This document shows positions 10,490 to 22,198 of a stretch of DNA of 64,000 nt, one piece after another. Below the pieces are notes generated by a model, which made no database searches, was not told the origin of the DNA, and saw nothing but the letters and a program-made list of their open reading frames with translations. The position numbers and the translations under genes were made by a program. The DNA is from Sorex araneus (taxonomy: Eukaryota; Chordata; Mammalia; Eulipotyphla; Soricidae): contig NC_073305.1 of NCBI RefSeq assembly GCF_027595985.1, positions 106,575,535-106,639,534 of the forward strand. The letters run 5' to 3'. Each line of letters starts with the position of its first letter. The stretch's first letter is position 1.

Positions 10490-11229
10490 TGTCATTTGCT
10501 CATTCAATTGATATATTTTATATTTCATCATAGAAGCAAATTATATATTATGGATATCTTTTGTCTGTTATTTGTAGTAAATATTTCATGTCAAATATAT
10601 ATGTTAAGTAGAATTTTTTAATCTATTGTACATGATTTTTCTATTACTTTATAATTGTTTTATTATATAATTAAATATACATTTATTATTATTTTCTCTT
10701 CCTACAATTCATGTTAAATATTAATCCTTTCCAAATATTATTTTATATTAATTTTTAACTCCATTTTCTTATCCTTAAGCCTCACAAGTCAGTTTCATCA
10801 GGAAGAAAATTAACTTATCAGTTTGCAACTATTAAGAAATGAATAGAAATCTCTTTTTCCCCTCTTTTGTCTTACTGCTATGTCAGTCTTAAAATTTATA
10901 AATAAGAATAACTAAAATAATCACTTTACAGTAAAGCAAAAGGAATTATTGTGAGATGTTTTTGTCCTACCACACCATTTTTCAAGGCATAACACTTAAA
11001 GCCAACAAAAACAACAAAAATTACACTATAAACTTGACTCCAAAATGCAAAAATTGTAACTTTAAGTTTTCTGAAATAAAATTTAATTTCTATTCTGAGC
11101 TTCTAATTTGTCACAAGCCTCAGTTGACTCTTTGTTCCATCTTTTTAACTGAAATCTGATTTTAAATTACATTTTTCCTTAAATACACAGATAAGTTAAC
11201 AGAAAGAGTTGGGGTCGGGTTGAGGAGAT
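10490..11229. other. AT-rich DNA, nothing recognised
   Basis: No feature supported. Confidence 0.5.
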
Positions 11230-12045
11230 GGATACTCTTTTTTTTTTTTTAGTTTTTTATTAGTGAATCACCCTGAGGTATGGTTACAGATATTCAAACT
11301 TTCGTGCTTGCGTTTTAGTCATACAATGCTCAAGTATCCAGTGCCCATTCTCCACCACCAGTGATCCCAATATCCCTCCCACCCCCCCACTCCATCCCCC
11401 CCACCCCACCCTGCCACCATGGCAGGGCATTCCCTTTTGTTCTCTCTTTCTCTCCTTTTGGGTGTTGTTGTTTTCAATAGAGATATTGATGGGCCATCAT
11501 ATTCGATCTATAGTCTACTTTCAGCATGTATCTCCCATCCCGAGTGGGCCCTCCAAACACCATTTTACTTGGTGTTCCCTTCTCTATCTGAGTTGCCTTC
11601 CCCCCAGCATATGAGGCTGGCTTCCAAGCCATGGAGCAAGCCTCCTGGTACTTATCTCTACTATTTTTGGGTATTAGTCTCCCATTTTGTTACTTTACAT
11701 TCCACAGATGACTGCATTCTTTCTATGTCTGTCTCTCTCATTCTGATTCATTTCACTTATTATGATATTTTCCATGTTGATCCACTTATATGCAAAGTTC
11801 ATGACTTCATCTTTTCTAACAGCTGCACAGTATCCCATAGTGTAGATGTACCAAAGTTTCTTTAACCAGTCATCTGTCTGGGGCACTCAGGTTCTTTCCA
11901 GATTCTGGCTATTATAAACAATGTTACAATGAACATACAAGTGCAGATGTCATTTCAACTATACTTTTTGCCTCTCCAGGGTGTATTCCCAGAAGTGGTA
12001 TTGCTGGGTCAATTGGGAGCTCAATTTCTAATTTTTTGAAAAGCT
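11230..12045 (-). mobile_element. L1 3' part (ORF2 C-terminus and 3' UTR)
   Basis: Minus-strand L1. The poly(T) at 11240 is the poly(A) tail. The 3' UTR follows, then the ORF2 C-terminus (about 11695-12045), readable as the '[13 protein letters not shown]' and 'KDEVMNFAYKWINME' regions. The frame is interrupted upstream. It is 5' truncated. Confidence 0.9.
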
Positions 12046-12370
12046 GGACACTTACTCTTATCCATTCATACTGTCATTCTAATACCAAGCATTTTCCAGT
12101 CTTAAAATAGTGTTCACTGTGTCATTCTTGTTTCTATCCAAAATGTCCATTAAGTAACAAAGACTCTCCTCAAAATACCTTTGCCACCTAGATTCATGGT
12201 TTACCCTACTGACTACAGAACTTATTATACCACTTCTCAATACTTCTCTGAGGTCTTTCAATTAAATCTGCTGTCCAGCATCTTTCTAGAGTAGTGGAAT
12301 TCTTTGATCCTACTTCAGCCCATCTGACTGATACCACAATATGACATATTTGACTGTGTCATTCTCCTGG
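12046..12370. other. nothing recognised
   Basis: No feature supported between the L1 and the next fragment. Confidence 0.45.
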
Positions 12371-12510
12371 AAGAAAGGGGCTTTGGGGAACTTGGTAGAG
12401 GAAATAGGTGTGATGTAGTGTTGGAACGATGAACACTTGAAACCATTACTAACAGTATAGTAAATCAGAGTTCCTCAATAAAGATAAAAACATGTTTAAA
12501 ATACTGGACA
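12371..12510 (+). mobile_element. possible older L1 3' UTR fragment
   Basis: 'gtgttggaacgatgaacacttgaaacc', '..agttcctcaataaa' and an A-rich end resemble the L1 3' terminus pattern, from a subfamily different from the common one here. Confidence 0.4.
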
Positions 12511-12794
12511 CCAAAATAAATTAAATGAATAAATAAATTAAAAGGTTTCACATGCCAAAAAAATCTCAACTTTCAATCATGTCTAACCAGAGAGATCTTC
12601 TGTTTCCTAATATTGAAGTCAATTATTTCTTGGGTCAACTTCAATTTAAGTCTCAATATAACCTCATTAGATCACAAGGTGTTCTAAAGTCTGAATGACT
12701 TATCTTTCCACCTAGAAGAAAAATAACTGTAACCTTAGCTAGAAAATACTCATGGTAACTCTCAGATCAGCCCCCAAGCTGTATCAACTGTAAA
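12511..12794. other. nothing recognised
   Basis: AT-rich. No feature supported. Confidence 0.45.
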
Positions 12795-13050
12795 GTCTTT
12801 TTTAAAGCATATATTTTAATTAAATCACATTAATTACAAAGTGATAAAGATATTTATGACTGAGTTTCAGGTATATACTGTTCCAACACCAATCCCTTCA
12901 TTAGTGCCCACTACCCTCCACCAACATCTTCAGTTTCCCTCCCACCTATCCCCTCCCTCATTGTCCTTGTGTTCCCTTCCCTAACGTATCCCCCCTCACA
13001 CCTCTCTCAATGTCAATCTTCCTACTGAAATTTCTACTGGGAACAAGAGT
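12795..13050 (-). mobile_element. L1 3' UTR fragment
   Basis: Reverse complement of an L1 3' end: 'ctgagtttcaggtatatactgttccaacaccaatcccttc' is the counterpart of 'gggatgggtgtt..actgaaa'. It is followed by a C-rich strand, the complement of the purine tract. Confidence 0.7.
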
Positions 13051-13343
13051 CTTCTGTTAACATAAAAAGTATTCACACTTACTAATATGCAGCCAGACCC
13101 CTATCATTGGCCTATCACAGGAGTAAGTTCATGTCTATATTCTAATTCCCAAATATTGTGAAGTCAAAGAAAAATGTGAGCCATTTCACATTAATTTTGT
13201 TTAATTATCTAGAATAACAATAGTAAAGTCATTTAAAGAAGTAGATAATATGTTATTATATGTATCCCCATATATATGTATATATATATGGGTACAAAAT
13301 GTAGAGACATATGAAAACATATTATCTACTTCTTCATATATAT
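13051..13343. other. AT-rich DNA with short TA repeats
   Basis: No gene or RNA recognised. Short ATATATGT repeats occur near 13265-13290. Confidence 0.5.
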
Positions 13344-13590
13344 AGCACTGTAGCACTGTCATTGTGTTCATCAATTTGCTCGAGCGGGCGCCAGTAACAT
13401 CTCCATTATGAGACTTCTTACTGTGTTTGGCATATCGAATATGCCATGAGTAGCTTGCCAGGCTCTCTCTTCCCTGTGGGAGGAATACTCTTGGTAGCTT
13501 TCCGGGCTCCCTGAGAGGGATGGAAGAATCGAACCCAGATTGGCCACGTACAAGGCAAACACGCTCTACCTGCTGTGCTATTGCTCCAGT
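13344..13590 (-). repeat. RTE-tailed tRNA SINE
   Basis: Minus-strand full-length copy. It carries the tail 'ctcgagcgggcgccagtaacatctcc', the central near-palindrome, and the head complement 'ctgtgctattgctccag'. It sits between TA repeats. Confidence 0.88.
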
Positions 13591-13592
13591 TT

Positions 13593-13623
<31 letters not shown>

Positions 13624-13725
13624 GTGTGTGTGTGTGTGTGTATAAGATACATATCCTACATAAATATAAAGGATATATATACAGATAGATATCCTTTATA
13701 TTTATTTATTTATTTATTTATTTGG
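13591..13725 (+). repeat. TA/TG and TTTA microsatellites
   Basis: (TA)n then (TG)n at about 13595-13642, short ATCC/TATA text, then (TTTA)n at about 13698-13723. Confidence 0.9.
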
Positions 13726-13878
13726 GATCATACCTTATTATACTCTGATTTTATTTTTTGGCTCTGTGTAAGGAGTGTGGCAGTGATCAGGGGATTATAT
13801 TGGTGCCAGATATCAGCTGAGTCAATTCCATGCAAGGCAAGTGCCTAAACTTTAACTTTGTACTCTCTCTTTGGCCCC
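13726..13878 (-). repeat. old SINE
   Basis: 'gggatcatacct', 'ggctctgtgtaagg', 'ccatgcaaggcaagtgcctaaac' and 'tctctttggcccc' give the SINE body to head in reverse. Confidence 0.65.
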
Positions 13879-13914
13879 ATAAATTTATTTTTCTTTTGGG
13901 GGGAGAAGGGTATT

Positions 13915-14135
13915 CTCATTTTTTTTATTGAATGACCATGAGATACAGCGTTACAAACTTGCTCATGATTGGGTTTCAGTCATACAGTGTTCCAAGACCT
14001 GTCCCTTCACCAGTGTACATTTCCTACCACCAATGTTCCCAGTTTTCTTCCCACCACCCACCACCCCCACCCCAGCCTGCTTCTATGGCAGGCACTTTTC
14101 TCTCTCTCACTCTTGCTCTCTTTCTCCCTATAAAT
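13915..14135 (-). mobile_element. L1 3' UTR, 5' truncated
   Basis: Poly(T) start, 'attgaatgaccatgagatac', 'ccttcaccagtgtacatttcctaccaccaatgttccc' and a CT-rich strand. This is the common L1 3' end. Confidence 0.88.
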
Positions 14136-15600
14136 TGTATACAGCTGCATACATTTAATACAAAACCAAATGAGATACATAAGTTAATCTTTAAAAAGAA
14201 AAGTAAGAAAACAATTGTGTATATACTATCAAAATATACAATATTTCTGCATATTGGTTATAGTAGGATAGGAGAATGTTGAGAAAATTATAAAGTAATC
14301 TTCTCTATTCTCACCAAAAGAGTCAAAACTAAGTTATACAAGAAAGTAAGAAAGTTGGTGACTAATTAATATTAATGATAGACTTCTAAGTATTTAACTC
14401 TGTACGTGCAAACCAAATTTGTGATTATGTTGCTGTGTTATTTTGAGAGATATCAACCTTAAACATGGGTGCCTACATGATTGATGTCAGTTTAATAATT
14501 CAGTAGGAACTGTGACTTCCATCTCCTTATTTGATGCAGTTGATATGTCTTCATTAGGTTCCTATGAAACTTTCCATTTTCTCTAATAGTTGTGTTATTA
14601 TTGATATAGACAAGGTTATCCTTTCTCTGCAATATTTTTATACAGTACTTTAAATGGGATTTTAAATGATTTTTCTCCTTAATCTGTTGATATAATCTTA
14701 CCAGTTTTCTCTTGGTTATATAATTAAACCTACTACACATCTCCTTGTGGAGAGCAAAATTTTCTATTTCTCTTTTTTTCTCTCTTTCACTCTCTCACTC
14801 TTATTCTTAGCCCCCTTCTTCAGATTCACTCACAGCACAACGTACTCATTCATTCACTTACTTTAGTTAGCATCTAATCAAGAAATGGCAGGTTAAATTA
14901 AATTAAGTTTGACAGAAACATAATAAAAGGACAATTACACAAAAAATGAGAATTTATTATAAATAACCACACAAACACTTATCTTCTTGCACAATAGTTA
15001 GATTAACACATTTTTATATTAATCAACACTATGTCTAATTTTCCAAAAATAATTTTCATTGACTCAAACAAAATTATTTGTTTGACTAATTACTAATCCA
15101 AAGAAATAGCTAGCTAGAGAAATTTCCACAGGTTACACGAGTTCTGTAATGGTCCCTTTAAAAAGCTCTCAGGAAACATGTTTTTAATATAATGTAAGGC
15201 AGTGGAAATGCTTTAAGATGAGAAAGAAAGCAGAAAATGTCAGAGTGGCTGAAAATGTGACTAGACTTGATTAGAGCAAAGAAGAGAGATTATTGGCTCA
15301 GCACAAAAAGAAGAAAAATAATGAAAGAGACTGTAGCTGACAGAAGTAGAATTGAGTGAGTAGATTGGTAGTTTTGAGACAAACAAAAATTCAGTTATAG
15401 AAAACAAGAAAAAATTAGAGAAAAGCAGATACTATAGAAGGCCAAAGAGAGAAAAATATTTTGGAGGCCTTTAATTTAAAATAATCAAGCATTCAAAATG
15501 CTTCATACTTTATTCTAAAAAAGTAACATTTCATAGAAAGTGAGTATAGGTGACAATGCAGGTATTTTAAAGGTGAAATAAAATGTCGTTTTGTGGTGAG
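14136..15600. other. AT-rich DNA, nothing recognised
   Basis: About 1.46 kb with short open frames only. I recognised no gene, RNA or repeat. Strongly decayed elements cannot be excluded. Confidence 0.5.
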
Positions 15601-15910
15601 GATATGGTGATGTGAAAAAGGTGACAGTCTTATAATTCTCATTTACTGATGGTGAGAATGTTGTCTGATCCAATGCCTATGAAAAGCAGTATGGACGGTT
15701 CTCAGTAAATCCAGAATTGAGCTCCCATATGAACCAGAAACTTCACTTTTGGGCATTTATTCCCAGTACAGAAAAACATTCATTCTAAAGGACATATGCA
15801 CACAATTATTCATTGCAGCAGTCAGTACAATAGCTAAGATTTGAAACCAGCCTATATATCCAATGACAGACAAGTGGATCATGAAGTGGTAAATATACAC
15901 AATAGAATAC
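15601..15910 (+). mobile_element. old L1 ORF2 fragment, left of LTR
   Basis: 'ccagaattgagctcccatatgaacca', 'cttttgggcatttattcccagtac', 'attcattgcagcagtcagtacaatagctaag' and 'ccaatgacagacaagtggatc' are degraded L1 ORF2 C-terminal DNA. It continues at 16953 after the LTR. Confidence 0.85.
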
Positions 15911-16946
15911 TGTAAAAAACTAAGGCACGCCAGAGCCGTGTGCACTCGAGGGCTCTCCGGGCAGCTCTGTTTCTCCGCCGGCGTTCGGTGCTCTGGAAAC
16001 ACTGTGTATGGGCTGGATTGGGACGGCCGGTGGTCAAGGACAGGCGAAGGAAGAATGAGGACCAAGCTGGTTGCTGATTAGTTACCGTTTATTCAATCTT
16101 CCATCTTTCTCATCTGCACTCCCAGCTCCGACCTCAGTCTGGATAAACTGCAGCCTCTCTTGCTTCTCTAGTCTCTCCTCCTCCTTTTCTCTCCCACCTT
16201 GCCCTCTTAGGCTACACCCAGCCAGGTAGCAAAATCAACATAAGAAAGCCCTTCCTGAGGGCAGGGCATTACAAAGCCCTTCCTGACTCTTAAGGTATTT
16301 TTCTTTCCTCAGTCCAAACACTCATTAACATCTTAATACTAGTTATTTTTGTATGGACATAGCAAGAGATACTTTGAGGCTTGCAAGGCAGCTCTCCTGG
16401 CAACATCTTGCTACAGACTCAGACCACAGCACTCAGGCCAGATTAATCACTCCTAACACTAGCAGGGTCCAAATCTTGTTATCACTGTTTGGATCATGAC
16501 AATATTTGTCCATGATCAAGCTCTTAACTTATAGTTAAGCATTAGGCACTTTGGCCAGGCCCATCTCGATGCCAAGGTAGCACACAACTCACTGCTTGCC
16601 CTGGGTCCGTCTCGTCCCTCGTCGAGACCCTGCTTTTTGGGGTGCTAGGAAGTAAGGGCAGCTGAGGCTTAGATCGAGAGAACAGATGCCCAGGAGGAAA
16701 ACATCATGTAGAGTCAAATGACTCCCAGGTTACAAAAACATAACATTTGCTGAGTCTTCCTGTGTCCATACAAAAAGGACATGGCTCTGAATAAACTATG
16801 CAAAGGACTAAAGGAGAAGAGAAAAACAATGTTTACAAGTCAACAGAACACTAAGAAAGAAGCTACAAATAAACAAAAAGGAATAGGAGCACTGTAATGG
16901 GAGTAACCCAATAAACCTAAACTACCTGAGGCTGTGTTATCCTACA
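15911..16946 (-). mobile_element. solo LTR, class II-like endogenous retrovirus
   Basis: Exact 6-bp duplications gaatac lie at 15905-15910 and 16947-16952. The ends are TGTA...TACA. The minus-strand AATAAA is at 16088-16093. It interrupts an older L1, whose text is contiguous when the LTR and one duplication are ignored. No internal retroviral sequence. Confidence 0.92.
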
Positions 16947-16952
16947 GAATAC

Positions 16953-17580
16953 TATGCAGTTTTAAGGAATGATGAAAACATGCAATTCACTGGGACACAG
17001 ATAGAACTTGAAGATATGTTAAATAAAGCCAGAATAAGGATAAACATAGGATGATAATACTTATACATGGTATTTAGAATAATTGGATAAACGCAATGTT
17101 TTAAAGCAGGGAATGTCCAGGTTATCCTTGTCCACCCCCCCCCCCACTCAAGCCTAAGGGAAAAGAGAAGAAAATGAGTGAAATGCAAACACAAAAGTTC
17201 ATAAGTTTGTAACTGTACATCACAGTGATTCTCTAATAAAATTTTTTTTAAAAAAAGAGACAGTGGAGGGGAGAAGAGGACGAGAGAGATGATCTACAAC
17301 AGGGGCAGGGTTCAGGTGGACTGGTGGTACTACACAATGATAGAGCTAAATCTCCATACCACAGCGTCAACAACACTGAAATTATGAGACCCAAATATTA
17401 ACAATCAAACTTTTAAAAAAGGTGCCTGTCAAGCGGGCAGGTTGGGGCTAGGTGTATAGGAGGGAACATTGGTGGGAGGAAGTTATCACTACTTCCTCAG
17501 TGGTGGGTGCTGGAACATGGTATGTTAAAACTCAACTTTGTAGGTCACGGTGCTTTAAAAAAATTTAAAATAAAATGAAA
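16953..17580 (+). mobile_element. old L1 3' end, right of LTR
   Basis: 'tatgcagttttaaggaatgatgaaaacatgcaattc' continues the ORF2 C-terminus. It is followed by 3' UTR-like DNA with a C run at about 17136, 'gtgcctgtcaagcgggcaggttggggc', 'gtgggtgctggaacatggtatg', and an A-rich end near 17575. More than one L1 3' end may be superposed after 17230. Confidence 0.7.
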
Positions 17581-17789
17581 CGTAATTTTAAACATTGACA
17601 TCTGAAGTTCTCTGAGCATTGCTGGAAAATTTGTGTAACAAAATATCATATGTAATGTTCAAAATGAACTGTAACATATCTAAAGTTTTCAGGATTAAAT
17701 TTAAACACCATCTCCATTTAAACCTTTAAATCTTTATTCTCAGAATCTCAAAGTATATTACTGCACTACATAATTCATTTGCAACAACT

Positions 17790-17890
17790 TCTTAGGGGAC
17801 AGATATTAAATCTGTTTTGTAGAATAGAGAATTGGCTAGATTTTGTGGAATTCCTTTAACTTAAACTAAGGAAAATAGTTATAATCTCAG
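17790..17890 (-). repeat. possible MIR fragment
   Basis: 'ggggacagatattaaatctgttttgtagaatagagaattgg...' has a MIR-like reverse order (acagatgaggaaactgag). It is weak. Confidence 0.3.
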
Positions 17891-17948
17891 GTCTCAAAAC
17901 ACAATTCACAATCTTTTTCTCTTTTTTGTCAATAATTAAAATTAATGT

Positions 17949-18194
17949 AGCACTTGTCGTCCCTTTGATAAATCATAGATTTACTCGAGCAGGCACCAGT
18001 AGCGTCTCCATTATGAGACTTGTTGTTACTGGTTTTGGCATATCCAATACGTCACTGGTAGTTTGCCAGGCTCTGCCATGCGTGTGGGATACTCTCAGTA
18101 GCTTGCCAGGCTCTCCGAGAGGGGCAGAGGAATTGAACTTGGGTTGGCCGCATACAAGGCAAACGCCCTAGCCACTATGCTATCACTCCAGTCC
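17949..18194 (-). repeat. RTE-tailed tRNA SINE
   Basis: Minus-strand copy with 'ctcgagcaggcaccagtagcgtctcc', the repeated GCCAGGCTCT module and the head complement 'ctatgctatcactccag'. Confidence 0.88.
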
Positions 18195-18611
18195 ATGATA
18201 TGGACTGAACTGGAGAATATCATGAAACGTGTCAGTAGAAGAAATACATATACTGATGCTCTCACAGGTAGTATAGAAAGAAACAAAGTAAGAGAAGAGA
18301 AAATTATCAATAAAAACAAGCCTGTATTTTCTAACAACAAAACTGGGATCACCAAAGAGGTTGTTTAAAAGAGAAGTGTTCTATAGACAAATGTCCTGTG
18401 GGGTTATTTGCACTTTAATGGGGAGCATGGTGTGGTAACATTTAACCCTAAAAGATAAAGGATATTTACACTCTTATAAACTAATGTTATCTCCATAAAT
18501 TTATATTTTCTGCAAAATAAATGAGTTTGAAGCTCTTTATTCTTCTATCCAAAAAAAAAATTCTTCTAAGTCTTAGGTGCTTGATTCCCCTTCATAACTG
18601 ACTAAAAATCT
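18195..18611. other. AT-rich DNA, nothing recognised
   Basis: No feature supported. Positions 18603-18611 are the left duplication of the next SINE. Confidence 0.5.
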
Positions 18612-18860
18612 GTCACTGTATCACTGTCATCCCGTTGTTCAATGATTTGCTTGAGCGGGCTTCAGTAACATCTTCACTATGAGAGTTGTTGTTACTGTCT
18701 TTGGCATATTGAATACACCACAGTTATCTTGCCAGGCTCTGCCGTGTAGGCAAGATACTCTCAGCAGCTTGCCAGACACTCTGAGAGGGACAGAGGAATC
18801 GAACCTTGTTCAGCTGTGTACAAGGCAAACGCCCTACCCACAGTGCTATCACTCCAGCCC
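18612..18860 (-). repeat. RTE-tailed tRNA SINE with target-site duplication
   Basis: Full-length minus-strand copy. It is flanked by taaaaatct at 18603-18611 and 18861-18869, so both ends are defined. The 3' terminus is a CACTGTATCACTGTC-type repeat rather than poly(A). Confidence 0.9.
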
Positions 18861-18884
18861 TAAAAATCTATACCCATCAATTTA

Positions 18885-18963
18885 AAAACTTACTTTTGGA
18901 TAAACATGACAACCTTTGAGAACTTGTATTGCAAACCATAATTTCCAAAAGAATAGAGAGAAA

Positions 18964-19016
<53 letters not shown>

Positions 19017-19260
19017 AAAGTGCCTGCCACCAAGGCAAGCTGGGCATGGAGAGGCGGGAGGGAAACTGAGGTGGTGGGAAATGTACACTGGCGAAGGGAT
19101 GGGTTATAGAACACTGTATGACTTAAATCCAACCCTGAACAACTTTGTATCTGTATATCGCATGGTGATATATGGCAATTTTATTCTCCAACTATGTTCT
19201 GACAATCTACAAAATGGTAGTGAATATGCATCAATATCCTTCTCTTGATTTGTAAACTTA
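18885..19260 (+). mobile_element. L1 3' UTR with (GA)n
   Basis: 'gataaacatgacaacctttgagaacttgtattgcaaaccat', (GA)n at 18966-19013, 'gtgcctgccaccaaggcaagctggg' and 'aaatgtacactggcgaagggatggg'. This is the common L1 3' UTR. Part of the purine tract has become a pure GA microsatellite. Confidence 0.85.
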
Positions 19261-19394
19261 TACCTATGTTCACTGTGATAAAGTGTTAGGTGATATTCTT
19301 TAAAAGGTAAATGTGACCAAACAGAGAGTCAACAATACTGTAAATATGTGACAGAAATTATAATAATGTTTATAATTTTATGAGACCCAAAAGA

Positions 19395-19645
19395 TACTAC
19401 TGGGTTTAAGGTGCCTACCTGCCTATGCACAGCAGAGCCTGGCAAGCTCCCTGGGGCATATTCGATATGTCAAGAACAGTAACAATAACAGGTCTCATTT
19501 CCCTGACCCTGAAAGAGCCTCCAATCGTTGGGAAAGATGAATAAGGAGAGGCTGCTAAAATCTCAGGACTGGGCTGAATGGAGACATTACTGGCGCCTGC
19601 CCAAGTAAATTGATGAACAACAGGATGACAGTGATACAGTGATAC
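19395..19645 (+). repeat. RTE-tailed composite fragment
   Basis: 'cagagcctggcaagctccctggggcatattcgatatg', the linker 'tctcatttccctgaccctgaaagagcctccaatcgttggg', then the RTE tail 'gaatggagacattactggcgcc...' ending in GTGATACAGTGATAC. By eye about 60 of 70 tail positions agree with 48142-48212. Confidence 0.85.
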
Positions 19646-19765
19646 CTGCCTTGTACACTGCCAACCTGATTCATAACCAGGAGTGTGTATGGAATCCTGA
19701 GCACCACCAGGAGTAATCTCTCCAAGTCAGCCCTGAGCACTGCCAAGTGTGCTCCCACCAATATA
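19646..19765 (+). repeat. SINE, head missing
   Basis: 'cctgccttgtacactgccaacctg' to 'gagcactgccaagtgtgctcccacc' gives the SINE body directly abutting the RTE tail of the element before it. Confidence 0.65.
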
Positions 19766-20009
19766 AATGTTTTTTTTAGTTTTTAATGATTTTGCTAAGT
19801 TTTCTAGGGTGGGTCAGAGGAACCATGGGATACTGGTAGCAGAACTCTGACACTGGTTGTAGGTAAGGAGTTGGAAGGAGGAATGCCTAAAACTATTAAC
19901 AGCTTTCAAAATCACAGATTTGCAAAATAAAATTGGAGAGAACAAGAAAAGTTTTGGCTCATAGTCGACTGCAAGCAAGGCAAATGCCTTAGCCTCTGTA
20001 CTGTTTCTA
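19766..20009. other. mostly unassigned, with a SINE remnant
   Basis: Unassigned DNA. From about 19965 'gcaagcaaggcaaatgccttagcc' is a SINE-head remnant in reverse. Confidence 0.45.
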
Positions 20010-20024
20010 CAACCCTAAACTTTA

Positions 20025-21383
20025 TTTTTTAAATTTGTTTTAATTCTAATGAATCATCGTGACACACAGTTACAGACTTACAAATTTTTGTGATTACGTT
20101 TCAATCAAACAGTGTTCGAACATCCATCCCTCCAACAGTGCCCATTCTCCACCACCAATGTTCTCAGTGTCCATCCTGCCACCCCCCACACTTTCCCAGC
20201 CCCTGCCTCTATGGAAAACACATTCCCTCTTACTCTCCCTCTCTGTCTCCTTTTGGGTGTTATGGTTTTCAACATGGGCACTAAGCAGCCATTATGCTTG
20301 GTCCATAGCCAATTTTCAGCATGCATCTACCATCCCAAGAGATCACTCCAACCCTCATTTGCTTAGTGTCTCTTCTCTGTCCCACCTACCTTTGCCCCCA
20401 GCACATGAGATTGGCTTCCAAGCCATGGAGCCACCCTCCTGGACTTTATCTCAATTATCCTTAGGTCTTATTCTTTTATTATGTTACTTTATATTCCACA
20501 GATGGGTGCAGTCATTCTTTGTCTGTTCCGTTCTTTCTGACTCATTTCACTTAGCATAATACTCTCCAGGTTGATCCACTTATATGCAAATTTCATGGCT
20601 TCATCTTTTCTAACAGCTGCATAGTATTTCATTGTGTAGATATGCCAAAGCTTCTTTAACCAGTCATCTGTTCTTAGGCACTTGGGTTTTTTCCAGATTC
20701 TGGATATTGCAAATAGTGCTGCAATAAACATACAAACGCAGATGTCATTTCTACTATGCTTTTTTGCATCTCTGGGATGTATTCCCAGAAGTGGTTTTGC
20801 TGAGTCAAATGAGAGCTCAGTTTCTAGTTTTTTGAGAAACATCCATATTGTCTTCCAAAAAGGCTGGACCATTCAGTGTTCCCACCAGCAGTGAAAGGAG
20901 AGACCCCTTCTCCCCACATTCATGCCAACACTGGTTGCTTTTGTTTTTTGGATTTTTTTAGATGTGTGTCAGTCTCTGTGATGTGAGATGATATTTCATT
21001 GTTGTTTTGAACTTCATCTGTCTGATCATTAGTGATGAGGAGCATTTTTTCATGTGCCTCAATATCAGACCTGATGTTGATACCTGAACTAAAGGTATCT
21101 TCAAGGATGAAATGCCATTGACCAAGCAAGAGGAAACAGAAATAAACAAATTGGACTATCTCAAACTAAGAATCTTCTGCACCACAAGAGAAGCAATAAC
21201 CAAAATACCAAGACAGTCTACATAACGGGAAAGGATACTCACTCAATACTCCTCCGCTAAGGGGTCAATATCAAGGATATATAAAGCACTGGTCGAACAC
21301 TACAAGAAGAAAACATCCAACCCCATTAGAAAATGGAGCAATGAAATTAACAGAAACTTTCCCAAAGAAGAAATCCAAATGTC
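20025..21383 (-). mobile_element. L1 insertion with 5' inversion (twin priming)
   Basis: Bounded by the 15-bp duplication caaccctaaacttta (20010-20024 and 21384-21398). Positions 20025-21070 read on the minus strand as L1 3' UTR plus ORF2 C-terminus (the '[12 protein letters not shown]' and 'AYKWINLESI' regions). Positions 21071-21383 are the immediately upstream ORF2 segment on the plus strand ('GIFKDEMPLTK', 'YKKKTSNPIRKW', 'PKEEIQM'). This is the classic twin-priming structure. The coding sequence is truncated and inactive. Confidence 0.92.
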
Positions 21384-21404
21384 CAACCCTAAACTTTAAA
21401 AAAA

Positions 21405-21500
21405 GTTTTTAAGGTAGACTTGTTGTTTGGGCGCTACACCCAGATGTGCTCAGGGCTTATTCCTGGCATATGATCAAATTACACTGCATGGTAAAGAATT
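21405..21500 (-). repeat. SINE fragment
   Basis: 'tgggcgctacacccagatgtgctcagggcttattcctggc' is the 3' half of the SINE in reverse. Confidence 0.65.
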
Positions 21501-21518
21501 AAATATGAAATATTCTGG

Positions 21519-22156
21519 ATGAGACCCCTAAGCGGCCACACATGAATGGCTCCTCTGTTTCTGAGACACTATGATCCTGGAGGCCCACTAACTACTTTCG
21601 ACACCCAGCGGCTTCTTGCAGAAATGCCTCTAGACTGTGAACTAAGCTACCGTCCCATGCAGCCCAGGGAGGGGAAAGGTTTTTCTCTCTCAGCCTTTCC
21701 TTTTGGTGGCGGAGTGGTGACCACCATCTTTTAGAATCCACTAAACAAGGGTACGAGCTTGCAGTGATGCAATTTCTGGCAGAAATTTCTCTAGACTTAA
21801 TTACTAAATACCAGAAATCCAAAACCTTATATGCTTTTCATTCTCAGCAATGGAAAACATTATCAAATGATGCCTTTTCGACAGGTCTGATTGTTGGGGG
21901 AAAATTCCAAATAATAATAGAGTTTTCTGTTGAAATATTGAATGTAATCAAAATAAAGAGAGATTAAAGTGAAAATCATCAGCCACACAGGCAGAGGTGG
22001 GGTGGGTTGGTAGGTATACTGGGGTTCTTCGTGGTGGAACACGTGCACTGGTAAAGGGATGATGTTTGATCATTGTATGACTGAGACTTAAACCTGAAAG
22101 CTTTGTAACTTTTCTCATGGTGATTCAATTAAAAAATAAATAAATAAATTTCAAAT
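21519..22156 (+). mobile_element. SVA-like composite retroposon, short form
   Basis: Bounded by an 18-bp duplication aaatatgaaatattctgg (21501-21518 and 22157-22174). The 5' part ('ggatcctggaggc', 'cttgcagaaatgcctctagactgtg') is a diverged relative of the GC-rich unit at 24988. The 3' 150 bp is the L1 3' terminus ('gtgcactggtaaaggg', 'tcatggtgattcaatt') with an A-rich tail. No coding capacity. L1 machinery mobilised it, judging by tail and duplication. Confidence 0.8.
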
Positions 22157-22198
22157 AAATATGAAATATTCTGGTGTATTTTCCAAAAATGTTTAGTC

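Noticed and set aside
10385-10621. Acidic Asp-rich open frame
   Set aside because: It is produced by the GAT-rich tail of the composite element.
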